This document shows positions 51,272-60,342 of a stretch of 64,000 nt of DNA, one piece after another (positions within the stretch are counted from its first letter, which is position 1; the number at the start of each line of letters is the position of its first letter). This DNA is from PUPG01 sp041686485 (GTDB taxonomy: Bacteria > Bacteroidota > Bacteroidia > Bacteroidales > UBA7960), in contig JAWLDT010000005.1 of assembly GCA_041686485.1 (NCBI GenBank), positions 4,109-68,108 on the forward strand. The letters run 5' to 3'. Below the pieces are notes generated by a model that saw only the letters and a list, made by a program, of their open reading frames with translations, was not told the origin of the DNA and made no database searches. The position numbers were made by a program, and so were the translations under genes.

Positions 51272-54200
51272 TTACTTTATGCCTTTCAGAAACCTTGCCA
51301 GTCTCTGCAGTCTGTAACCTGATTTTACTGAAAGGTCGGTAACATCGAGCAGGAACAGGATTGCCCGGCGCAGATGGCTCCGTAGCCGGCTTTTGTTAAT
51401 GCGCCCGGGCAATGTTCTAAACCAGTTAATATAGGTTATGGAAAACAGCCATCTTGTTAGCAGCTCAAACTGTTCTTTGCTGTAATACCAGGTGCCTTCG
51501 TATTCATTGATACCGAGAAAGCTGCTTGCAACAGGCATTTGAAGGAGGTTTTCCAGTTTTTTGTATTTTTGGTCCATGAGTGGGTCTTTGCTGCGCTGCT
51601 TTTTCGGACGCCCGCGTGAGGGTGTTTCCTCCCGGAAATCGAAGACCGCTTCCCCGGTTTTTAACAAGATTTTTACAAGCGAAATGTCACCGGCAATATC
51701 ATGGTTGCTGCGTCCTGTGTGCTGAAGGGCGCGCCCCAGGGGTCGATCGAGCCATAAATCGTCAAACTCCTTCATGTTCAGGGCTTTTCTCTTTTGTACT
51801 TCCCGGACAGACTTGATCGCAAAATAGGCGATTAACAAGGTTGTGTTTTCCCTGTAAGTGTTGTTTCCCCCGAGTACCATCAACTCTTCCGGGGCCTGTA
51901 TGGAGGTGCTGCTCAGTATCGGCCTGATCCATTCTGATGCTATCTTCAGGTACGTCATTGCCTCCGGCACAGCAGCAAGATGATCATAGAAGATCTGCCC
52001 TGCCTGTTCTTCCTGACCACGGAGGCCAATGTCTCCGAAAGCTTCCTCCGCAAAGGCAATAAAGTGTTTATACAGCCTTTCCGTGATGGCTGTATCCTGT
52101 TCCGGCAGGCTTTCCTTTACATTCGATTCAATAAAGGATTGAATGTCAGTTGGGTTTAACAGATATTCAAAAGCTCTGTGTACATCTTTCAGCTTCAGCC
52201 CTTTAAGGGCTTCTTCGACACTAGATACGCCACGTTTGCCCAGTTCATGATACAACTGTGTCAAATCGCCCGTGTGGTCTTCTTTTTGATGAAAACCTAA
52301 GAATACCCGGCTTTCAAACCCCATCAGGTTCTGATAAAACCCTTTGTAATACAGGTCGCTGCCTTTTAACAGATATTCCAGCCCGGAAACATGTTCCGTG
52401 ACAATATAGTACTTATGTTCGGCGGGGTCGATGCCCATGGCTTCTCCAAAATGCATGGAATGGAGCTTTTTGTCACGGTTGCCGGCCGGCAGTCGTGGTG
52501 CGGCTACACGAATATAGCCGTCGGCCATTTCGTATTTGTTGTTAAACATCACCAGGGCTTTTTCGTCGCCATGGCAGTTTGTGAAGGCAAACACATGATC
52601 GTTAACATGTCCGTGATTCTCAATATAGTCATAGAGCTGAAAGTGCGCTACATCGCTGAACAGATAACGCTTGCCCACAAGCGGAAAGATTTCTCTTTCG
52701 TGACGTTCGACCAGCCCCTGATCCGGTGATTCGTTGTAGTAAGCGCGCTGGTACTCCATGCCATATTTCTCCGTGAAACCCTCTATCTGGCCATGTGCAT
52801 ACATGGGAAGGCCCGGCAGGGTGTTCATCAACACACAGACGCCGAAATATTTGTCCCCGGTTCCAAATTGCTGAATGGCGGTTTCTTCATCGGGATTGCT
52901 CATGAAGTTCACATACCGTTTAAGGATTTCGGGTTCAAACGCCAGTGTGTTGGTAATTAATTCTTTATATTTTTTGTTTTCCTCATTTTTCAGCATATGC
53001 ATAAAGGCGGAATTGTACACCCGATGCATACCCAATGTCCGTACAAAGTAGCCTTCCATAAACCAGAATGCTTCGGCCAGCAAGAGCGTTTCCGGCATTT
53101 CTGTATTGATACGGTCGACCACTTCGCGCCAGAACTCAACCGGAAAGAGTTCGTCGAATTGTTCTTTGGTCATGGCATGTTCTGCCCGTGAGGGGATATC
53201 CCCGCCACTGCCCGGTCGTGGGTACCACAGCCTGGCAAAATGTTTTTTGGCCAGGGTCATGGCTGCATCAAAACGGATGATGGAAAACTTACGTGCTACT
53301 GACAGGATCTTCTGAATCACAGCTTCCCTTACCTCTGCCTTCAGCATGTCGAGCTGGGCCGTATCGTTCCAGGGCATCATGGTGCCGTCGTTGCCGTGAT
53401 AGATATAGCGGACATCGTTATGTTGTTTGTCAACCCGCTGAAAAACGACCGCTGCATCTGTTTTGTTGTAATAGCCGTCTTCAATACGAATTTCGATGTG
53501 GGGATGTTCGGAAAGATTTTCCCCTGTAAAGCTGTACCCGGGAAAGGGAGGCGCCGGTGTCTGGATAAAATAATCCGGGTGTTCAATGACCCATTTGGAA
53601 TAAATGCCGGTATGATTGGGCACCATATCGCTGGCCAGTCGAATGCCTCTTTGTGCGGCTCTATGGTTCAGGTCGTTATAGGCGTGTTCACCACCCAGTT
53701 CCCGGGCGATCTCATAATCGTAGAGTGCATACGCCGATGAGATGGCGTCCGGGTTTCCCATGAGGTGTTTAATCTTCTTCGAGGCAACGCTTCTTTCCCA
53801 TATGCCGATGAGCCATAAGCCATTTAGATTCCATCGTGCCAGCCTGTCAAGCTCTTCATCCGGGATCTGGTCCAATCGTCGTATGTCACGGTTGTATTTT
53901 TTTGAAAGCTGATCAAGCCACACATAGGCATTTTTAGCCACCATCACCACCCGGGGCATCCAATGAATATCCGATGTAAATCGCTCTGGTTCATCATAGT
54001 CTGCCGAGGCAGCTGCGACGGCATCAAAGCCCGATTTTCCCAGATGCATGGCACCTTCTTGTTGTTTTCCATAATCAGGGACCACCGTCGGCGGAGCACC
54101 GCCCCCATCACCTTCCAGGCGTAAATCTTCCTTTAGCAAGTCCTTGCTCTGTAGCAACTGCAAGACCATTTGTGCCGGCAACAGGTCTTTCCAGTTTTGC

Positions 54201-54892
54201 AGGATGTAGTCAAGCTGACTTTGTAAATCATCAGGGTATACCTTATAAGGTGTGCGAAGAAGCGAAAAGATGTCCTTTTGCTCATGACCAAAGGGTGGCT
54301 GTTCATAAAAAAAACTTTCCAGCTCATTGATAAAACGTTGAAACAAATCATTGTTTGACAGATAGCTCTGGTCAAAGAGTGTTTTCAGCTTTTTATTGGC
54401 GGGATTATCATTGGCCAGGTAGAGAATCATGGCCTCTTCTGCGGTAAACTGAAGATGAGTGCGACCGTTGGTTTCTCCCGAAAGGTATTGCTTTGGGGTT
54501 TCTTTTCCGGAATACACACTGGCTGGTGGGAAAGTCCCGGTAAAATCTTCCATCAGCCTGTTAAAAGGCTCTTCACCAAGTTGTTTTTTCAGAAATGCTG
54601 TTGCGTCGGCGAAAACGGCAGGGCGTACCTGTTCCTGATACGACTCCAGCAAACCGTGTGCTGTTTCATGCAGCATACCACTGGCAAAAAGCTCTCCCGG
54701 GTAAATATGTGCGTCAGGCGCTCTATCCTTGTTTATCGAATAGGCAAATCTTCGAACAACACCTGCATTGGTGTACAATAAGCTCCCATTCGATGCGAAT
54801 AGCGCATCCTCCAACTGGTGTTTTTTGCGAAGGTCGCGAAAAATGCGCATCTCAAAAAAGAAAGATAAGTTGTTCAGCTTGGCAAAAGGCAT
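51272..54892 (-). CDS. Very large alpha-amylase-family (GH13) protein
   Basis: 1206 residues; no signal peptide, so cytoplasmic. A helical N-terminal region of about 330 residues precedes the TIM barrel. GH13 regions are visible: I DMVPNHTG near 422, II IRFDAAMT near 539 (nucleophile Asp), III LLAEAF near 604 (acid/base Glu), and IV FMSNPDEETA near 665, with Pro where most family members have His before the Asp. NLNGLWLIGIWERS marks the early barrel. The last 400 residues are a helical region of unknown type ending in a basic tail. Likely acts on alpha-glucans (glycogen/trehalose-like sugars); the exact reaction is open. Confidence 0.8.
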   Translation of the reverse strand: MPFAKLNNLSFFFEMRIFRDLRKKHQLEDALFASNGSLLYTNAGVVRRFAYSINKDRAPDAHIYPGELFASGMLHETAHGLLESYQEQVRPAVFADATAFLKKQLGEEPFNRLMEDFTGTFPPASVYSGKETPKQYLSGETNGRTHLQFTAEEAMILYLANDNPANKKLKTLFDQSYLSNNDLFQRFINELESFFYEQPPFGHEQKDIFSLLRTPYKVYPDDLQSQLDYILQNWKDLLPAQMVLQLLQSKDLLKEDLRLEGDGGGAPPTVVPDYGKQQEGAMHLGKSGFDAVAAASADYDEPERFTSDIHWMPRVVMVAKNAYVWLDQLSKKYNRDIRRLDQIPDEELDRLARWNLNGLWLIGIWERSVASKKIKHLMGNPDAISSAYALYDYEIARELGGEHAYNDLNHRAAQRGIRLASDMVPNHTGIYSKWVIEHPDYFIQTPAPPFPGYSFTGENLSEHPHIEIRIEDGYYNKTDAAVVFQRVDKQHNDVRYIYHGNDGTMMPWNDTAQLDMLKAEVREAVIQKILSVARKFSIIRFDAAMTLAKKHFARLWYPRPGSGGDIPSRAEHAMTKEQFDELFPVEFWREVVDRINTEMPETLLLAEAFWFMEGYFVRTLGMHRVYNSAFMHMLKNEENKKYKELITNTLAFEPEILKRYVNFMSNPDEETAIQQFGTGDKYFGVCVLMNTLPGLPMYAHGQIEGFTEKYGMEYQRAYYNESPDQGLVERHEREIFPLVGKRYLFSDVAHFQLYDYIENHGHVNDHVFAFTNCHGDEKALVMFNNKYEMADGYIRVAAPRLPAGNRDKKLHSMHFGEAMGIDPAEHKYYIVTEHVSGLEYLLKGSDLYYKGFYQNLMGFESRVFLGFHQKEDHTGDLTQLYHELGKRGVSSVEEALKGLKLKDVHRAFEYLLNPTDIQSFIESNVKESLPEQDTAITERLYKHFIAFAEEAFGDIGLRGQEEQAGQIFYDHLAAVPEAMTYLKIASEWIRPILSSTSIQAPEELMVLGGNNTYRENTTLLIAYFAIKSVREVQKRKALNMKEFDDLWLDRPLGRALQHTGRSNHDIAGDISLVKILLKTGEAVFDFREETPSRGRPKKQRSKDPLMDQKYKKLENLLQMPVASSFLGINEYEGTWYYSKEQFELLTRWLFSITYINWFRTLPGRINKSRLRSHLRRAILFLLDVTDLSVKSGYRLQRLARFLKGIK

Positions 54893-54922
54893 ATATGTGA
54901 TTGTTGAAAAAGGTGTGTTACA

Positions 54923-55318
54923 TTAGATTGAATACAAGGCTGATGATGGCGACAGGTGTCTGCCTCCCAGCCCTAAAAAGAGTGATAAGATGAGCATGAT
55001 GGTCAGCGGAACGGTGAAGTTATCAAGCCCGCGGGGGCTGAAAACTTCTGCCAAAGCAGCACCAAACGCCACGAGAATGTCGGCTGTCAGGGTTTCCATG
55101 TTAAAATTACCAACAAACCAATGCATAACAAAAAATGAGATGATGAATGCCGTGAAAAAGAAAACAGAGGTGCCCGGATTGGTTTTATCAAACTTCATTT
55201 TATAAATGATAATGTTTCGTACCCGCTTTCCAGATAATATGCCTGTAAGACCTGCCAGCGAGTCACTAACTCCCAGAATAAGAATGGGAATGATGAACAG
55301 TTTTGCATCATTAAGCAC
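54923..55318 (-). pseudogene. Truncated phytol/dolichol kinase-like (CTP-transferase) gene
   Basis: 131 residues beginning at GTG, with about four hydrophobic helices. GVSDSLAGLTG, then EVFSPRGLDNFTVPL match the C-terminal half of VTE5/SEC59-type polyprenol or phytol kinases (typical D-x-x-A...G and E-x-SPRGLDN motifs). Family members are usually near 200-230 residues with more N-terminal helices. Here an in-frame stop lies 12 codons above the GTG and only about 140 bp separate it from the kinase gene, so the N-terminal half is missing. It may be decayed or an unusually short form. Confidence 0.6.
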
Positions 55319-55457
55319 GACCGATAAGCTGCACGCTTTATATTACTTATGTTGTTTGACTGATTGTTATATCCAACAGAAACAGCAAAAGTAATGAAAA
55401 GCAAACAAAAGCTTCATATAGATATTAATAGTGAACTATTTTTATGGTTTTGATGGT

Positions 55458-58406
55458 TTATCTATTGCCTGACGCAGGTTGCCAGGGTATGGTAAAAAAG
55501 AAAATGCTTCCTTTCCCCGGTTTCGATTCAAACCAGATCTCACCACCCAGCAATTCCACGAATGCTTTGGAAATGGATAACCCAAGGCCAACACCCGAAG
55601 CATCCCTGGCGGGTTGATCCCTGCCTTGTTTAAAACGCTCAAAGATCAAATCCTGTTCATGGGTTGGAATGCCCCATCCTGTATCTGCCACGTTAAACAG
55701 CAGCATGTTATCTTTTAACCGACACCCGAACTCTACATGGCCTTCGTCTGTGAACTTAATGGCATTTTCAGCCAGGTTGGTGATGATCTGCGTAAGCTTG
55801 GTCGGATCGGTTACGATAGCAGCCTCATCTTTCTTTAGCATCAGGATGTAACGAAACTTTAGCCCTTTTGCTTCAGCCTGTTGCTCCAACTGATAGTAGA
55901 CGGAGCTCATCAGCTGTTCCAGGTTAACCTGCTTCTCCTGCTTTTCTACTGCGCCCGTTTCGATGCTTGACATGTTGATGATGTCTTCAATGATTGACAG
56001 GAGCTGATTGCCACTCTGAAAAATGATGCCGGTGATGTGCTTCATTTTCTCCCGGTCAACCAGTCCTTCGTGTAACAGCTCTGAAAAGCCCAGGATGGAG
56101 TTTAACGGGGTTCTGATTTCGTGAGACAGATTGTTGAGAAAAGCCGTTTTTAACCGGTCACTCTTTTGTGCCTCTAATTTGGCTTCATTCAGGGCTTCAA
56201 CATAACGCTGCAGTCCGATGGCACTGCTCACCTGGCTGGCGACAAACTCCAGCAATTTAAGGCCTTTCCGGGTATACGCATTCGGGTCGTTATAACTCTG
56301 AACCACAATGGCGCCAATGGTTTTTCCTTCAGTAACCAGGGGTACGCCCATCCAGATCTCACACAGACTGCCAATCTGCTCAATACTGCCTTCATCAATA
56401 AGCTTGTTGATTTCGGACTTTGTTAAAAGTAATGATGTTTGTTTGTTTATCACATGTCCTGTCATACTGCCTGCCACAGGCCATTCCTCTATATTGTCTT
56501 TTTCGTCCTTTTCATAGGGTATGGACAACATACCGGTTTCTTCTTCATACAAAGCAATATAAAAGTTGCTGGTGTCAATGAGCCTGGATAACTCCTCTTT
56601 AATTTTTCTGATAAAGGTTTCCAGGTCCCGGGTAATCAGACTGGCACTGGCAATGCTATAAATCACCTGCTGGGCCAATTCGTGCTGTTTTTTTTCGGTC
56701 AGGTCTCTGACTATAGACAGAAACACCTTTTCACCTTCTATTTCCATGGGGCTCAGACTTACCTCTGTATAGACAGGTGTGTCATCTTTCGTATTGTGGA
56801 GCCATTCAAAAGTACCATATCCTTTGGCTGCTTCGTCTATGTGATGATCGGCGGCCGACTTTGAGTCTGTGCCATCGGGTTGTATATCCGGTGAGAGCTC
56901 ATGCGGCTCCCTGCCGATTATTTCGTTACAGGAACGCTGAAACAACCGTTCTGCTTCGCTGTTGCAATCTATAAAACGGCCATTGGCCAAAATCAGGATG
57001 GCGTCTGAGGCGTTTTCAAACAAAGCCCTGTATTTTTGCTCACTTTGACGTAACACCTCCCGTTGCCGGTATTGTTCGGTCACATCACGAAACACAACCA
57101 CGGCGCCCACAATTTCATCCCTGGTATTTCTTATGGGTGCCGCGGAATCAGCGACCTGGTGTTTTTGTCCGTCTTTGTCAACCAGGATCGTGTTATTGCC
57201 CATGAAAACAGTTTGCTCTGTTTCAAGAGCCTTTTTGGCCGGATCTTCGGCTTCTTCGTCAGAATCCCCGCAGTATATTTTCAGGACTTCCGGCAGGGGT
57301 TTTCCCAATACCTCCGATAACTTATAGCCGGTTAGCTTTTCAGCAACGGGATTCATTCGTTCTATTTTCTCATCCTTGTCCACGGCGATCATGCCATCAC
57401 CCACAGACTGTAAGGTGATGTATAGATTCTCCCGGCTCTGCTGAAGTGCTTCTGTAGTTTTTTCCCGTTGTATCCATAACCCAACCAGGTGGGCCACATT
57501 CGCAAGCATGTTTTGTTCCTGCTCATCAAAATCAACATCTGTCGTAGTATAAAATATACTTATATTCCCCGTTGATTTTCCATCAATAATGATATCCGAA
57601 TAAATAACCGGTTTTCCTGCCGGTACAGACCTGTTCCCGGGGTATGACTGGTCATTAAGGATGATCCTGGCTTTAGCAAGCTCCGGAAACCGCATGTTCT
57701 GCTCTATCTGTTCGATTACATAAGAAAAGAAATCCCCTGAAGACATGTTTGTTTGCATAACCTGACTGATGTTGGTCAGACATTTCATCTCCTTCAGTCG
57801 TTCTTTCAGCATCAGTGCTGTTTCGCGTTGCTTTTTGTCTGCTTCAATGTTGTAAAGGCCAAAAGCCAGATCATTGGCCAGCTCTTTGAAAAGCTCATTT
57901 TCTTCTTCAAGCCTGGCATACTCCTGGGGGGCAGAAACGACAATTACGCCATACAGGGTTCCCTGATAGGCGATTGCACTGCACAAGCCGGATCTGTTCT
58001 GGTAGTTGCCTAAAAGTGGGCAGTCCGGGCAGTCAATAGGTGGAGTGTCTTTTACCACGAAACGAGTGTCTGCTATGGCTTCCTGCATACATGGCGGGTA
58101 ATCTCCTGACTGTACTTGCTGCACAAGGGCTTCAGAGCGTTCCTCCAATCCTGAAGAGGCGAAGGCCGCCAGGTTGTGCTGGTTGTCGAGCAAGGCAATC
58201 CACACGTTGTAATACCCGAGTGCATTTTGCAGCGTTTTACAGGTTTTTTCTATAAGTGCTTTCTGATCCCGCTCATGGGCGATCAACTGATTCACATTGC
58301 GGATACCAATCAAAACATTTTTCAGGTGCTGCTCCTTGTTTAAGGTTTCTCTCACATCCTGATCGCTGGTATTTCCCTGCTTCTGCGTAAAATTGTTATC
58401 AGTCAT
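55458..58406 (-). CDS. Multi-sensor histidine kinase (GAF/PAS)
   Basis: About 982 residues from ATG 58406 (14 bp after the upstream kinase stop; the longer frame to 58481 would overlap it). No membrane helix, so cytoplasmic. Domains in order: GAF about 40-185 (with CMQEAIADTR, IDCPDCPLLG and GLCSAIAYQG, Cys-rich); a GAF-like region 190-320; PAS about 325-445 (MNPVAEKLTGYKLSEVLGK); PAS about 450-570; GAF about 590-720; HisKA with NNLSHEIRTPLNSILGF (phospho-acceptor near 763); and HATPase with VADTGWGIP and GVGLGLSISK. It is the last gene of the B12-protein operon. No receiver domain or response regulator is nearby. Confidence 0.9.
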   Translation of the reverse strand: MTDNNFTQKQGNTSDQDVRETLNKEQHLKNVLIGIRNVNQLIAHERDQKALIEKTCKTLQNALGYYNVWIALLDNQHNLAAFASSGLEERSEALVQQVQSGDYPPCMQEAIADTRFVVKDTPPIDCPDCPLLGNYQNRSGLCSAIAYQGTLYGVIVVSAPQEYARLEEENELFKELANDLAFGLYNIEADKKQRETALMLKERLKEMKCLTNISQVMQTNMSSGDFFSYVIEQIEQNMRFPELAKARIILNDQSYPGNRSVPAGKPVIYSDIIIDGKSTGNISIFYTTTDVDFDEQEQNMLANVAHLVGLWIQREKTTEALQQSRENLYITLQSVGDGMIAVDKDEKIERMNPVAEKLTGYKLSEVLGKPLPEVLKIYCGDSDEEAEDPAKKALETEQTVFMGNNTILVDKDGQKHQVADSAAPIRNTRDEIVGAVVVFRDVTEQYRQREVLRQSEQKYRALFENASDAILILANGRFIDCNSEAERLFQRSCNEIIGREPHELSPDIQPDGTDSKSAADHHIDEAAKGYGTFEWLHNTKDDTPVYTEVSLSPMEIEGEKVFLSIVRDLTEKKQHELAQQVIYSIASASLITRDLETFIRKIKEELSRLIDTSNFYIALYEEETGMLSIPYEKDEKDNIEEWPVAGSMTGHVINKQTSLLLTKSEINKLIDEGSIEQIGSLCEIWMGVPLVTEGKTIGAIVVQSYNDPNAYTRKGLKLLEFVASQVSSAIGLQRYVEALNEAKLEAQKSDRLKTAFLNNLSHEIRTPLNSILGFSELLHEGLVDREKMKHITGIIFQSGNQLLSIIEDIINMSSIETGAVEKQEKQVNLEQLMSSVYYQLEQQAEAKGLKFRYILMLKKDEAAIVTDPTKLTQIITNLAENAIKFTDEGHVEFGCRLKDNMLLFNVADTGWGIPTHEQDLIFERFKQGRDQPARDASGVGLGLSISKAFVELLGGEIWFESKPGKGSIFFFTIPWQPASGNR

Positions 58407-58419
58407 CTGGTAACGTGTA

Positions 58420-59616
58420 TTATGTATCTGTTTTTGTATGATTGTCTGCAGGCAGAAAGATTGTAAAACGGGACCCTTCATTGATGCTGCTGCTGACCTC
58501 TATCCAGCCCCCATGTTCTTCTACGATCTTTTTGCTGATGGCCAGGCCAAGCCCTGTACTTGACTCCCCGGCTGTCGGCGTCGTGCTGGATTTATGAAAG
58601 GGCTGAAATATATTCGGTAACTCTTCTTCTTTGATGCCCGCTCCCTGATCAATAACGGATGTCACAGCCTTGCCGTTTTCATCCTTTGTGACCCGGATGG
58701 TGATGTAACTATTCTTAAAAGAATACTTAATCGCATTGCTGAGTAAATTATTCAGGACCTGTTCGATCTTGTTCTTATCAAATGCAAAATGCCATGAAGG
58801 GATGTCGGTTTCTATCCGGATGTTGATGTTTTTGTACCGGGCCACCATCTGATTAAACTCCACTGTTTTTTGAACCAGTGTAATATAGTCATTATTGGTC
58901 AGGTTAAGCTCAACATCACCGGCTTCTATTTTGGAGATGTCAAGCAGTTCTGACATAAGTTTTAGGGCGAAACGCAGTCTTTCTTCAATGGTTTTCAGAA
59001 ATGTTTTCCTTTGGCTGCCGGAAAAACTGTCTGGGTCGTTATTCAGGATGTCGGCGTATGAAATGGCAGTTGCAATCGGATTTCGCAGGTCATGCGCCGC
59101 CATATTCATAAACTTGTTCTTCTCTTCATTGAGTATACCAAGTTGTTCATTGGCTTTCTTCAGGTCGTAAAGCGTATGTTCAAGCAGGATCTTGTCTTTT
59201 GTGAGTTGCCTTTGCAGGTTGCTCGTTTCCCTGTTCAGGTCTGACAACCGTTGATTTTGTTTGATGATGCGTTCCAGGTCAACTTCACCGGTAACCAGCA
59301 TCTGATCCCCATCTTTGAAAACTTTTGCGTTGATGGTTGTATTGATACCTGTAACGCTGCCGATGGTCATAAACCCTTCGAATAAGGGCTCTGTCCGGCT
59401 ATTCCCTCCCTCAGATAACTGTACTAATTTCTCAAATGCCGGATTTATAAGGCTATCAGCCGGAGTTGTCTGTGCCAGTTGATGAAAAGCTTTATTCCCA
59501 AATAACAGGGAGCGTTCAGGGATCGAAAAAACAGCAATACAAAGGGCATTACTTGCCAGCGCAGCCGATTCAATAATGTCCAGCCAGGAGGAAACTGTAT
59601 TTTTTTTGTTATTCAT
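58420..59616 (-). CDS. PAS-domain histidine kinase
   Basis: About 398 residues from ATG 59616, which overlaps the stop of the B12-binding gene (ATGAATAA); an in-frame start at 59631 is possible. Residues 15-125 look like a PAS fold. A coiled coil (about 125-165; LERIIKQNQRLSDLNRETSN) leads to HisKA with MNMAAHDLRNPIATAISY (His near 175) and HATPase with NNLLSNAIKYS, DQGAGI and STGLGLAISKKIVEEHGG. Soluble. The tight overlap with the cobalamin-binding gene argues that the two proteins work together, with the PAS domain a possible docking site. Confidence 0.92.
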   Translation of the reverse strand: MNNKKNTVSSWLDIIESAALASNALCIAVFSIPERSLLFGNKAFHQLAQTTPADSLINPAFEKLVQLSEGGNSRTEPLFEGFMTIGSVTGINTTINAKVFKDGDQMLVTGEVDLERIIKQNQRLSDLNRETSNLQRQLTKDKILLEHTLYDLKKANEQLGILNEEKNKFMNMAAHDLRNPIATAISYADILNNDPDSFSGSQRKTFLKTIEERLRFALKLMSELLDISKIEAGDVELNLTNNDYITLVQKTVEFNQMVARYKNINIRIETDIPSWHFAFDKNKIEQVLNNLLSNAIKYSFKNSYITIRVTKDENGKAVTSVIDQGAGIKEEELPNIFQPFHKSSTTPTAGESSTGLGLAISKKIVEEHGGWIEVSSSINEGSRFTIFLPADNHTKTDT

Positions 59617-60265
59617 CGGTAACTTGGTCAATATGGGAGGCTAGTTCCTGAAGGTTTGCGATGTAGGTGGTCCGGGGAAATTGTTTTGTGATTTCCTGAC
59701 CTCCATGCAGGAAAGCCTGTCCCCCGACCAGTACCGGAAGGGTAAAATGTTGGTGAATTGCTTTCAGCATCTTTTCCATGATGGGCATGTGCGCATGGAT
59801 GCTTGCTGAGAGGGCAATCATGTCGGGTTGTTTTTCTTTTGTGAATCGAATGAGGTCATCCACCGGTATGTTGGCTCCCGGGAACCAGGTGTCCCAGCCT
59901 TTCATCTCAAACACATCGGCCACCATCTTAATACCAACCTGATGCTGTTCTGTTTCCACACAACCCAAAACGACGTTGTAAGGTTTGCGGGTTCGGGATA
60001 CGATTTTGTAGTAGAGCTCATTCATGATGGCTTCGGTAATGGATGTGGCCACATGCTCCTCTGCTACGGTAATCTCATTATTTTCCCAAAGCTCACCAAT
60101 ACGGTACAAGGTTGTTTTTAAGGATTGCTCATAGATATCCATGACAGGGATGTTCTTGTTGGTCATGTCGTGGATAACACCTGATGCTGCCTGTCTGTTC
60201 CCTTCCAAAAGGTAATGCAGAAGCTCCTGATTGGCGGTGGATGTAGTTGTTGGTTTTGCTGGCAT
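59609..60265 (-). CDS. Free-standing cobalamin-binding protein, CarH/AerR-like
   Basis: 218 residues. An N-terminal four-helix cap domain (about 12-92) carries LW-x9-EH: Trp60, Glu70 and His71, the same spacing as Trp131/Glu141/His142 that shield the adenosyl group in the light sensor CarH. A B12-binding Rossmann domain (about 95-215) has VETEQHQVG with His108 in the place of the lower axial ligand (ExHxxG), then MVADVFEMKGWDTWFPGANIP, LSASIHAHMP and LVGGQAF. There is no DNA-binding or methyltransferase part. A GGGAGGG ribosome site precedes it. It is the first gene of an operon with two histidine kinases, so sensing light or cobalamin is the likely role; a corrinoid methyl carrier is the alternative. 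Confidence 0.88.
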   Translation of the reverse strand: MPAKPTTTSTANQELLHYLLEGNRQAASGVIHDMTNKNIPVMDIYEQSLKTTLYRIGELWENNEITVAEEHVATSITEAIMNELYYKIVSRTRKPYNVVLGCVETEQHQVGIKMVADVFEMKGWDTWFPGANIPVDDLIRFTKEKQPDMIALSASIHAHMPIMEKMLKAIHQHFTLPVLVGGQAFLHGGQEITKQFPRTTYIANLQELASHIDQVTDE

Positions 60266-60342
60266 AGACTATCCCTCCCAATAATTAGTTAGTGGTATTT
60301 TTTATTCCTCACAAGGATACAATCAAGAATAAAGGTACGTAA

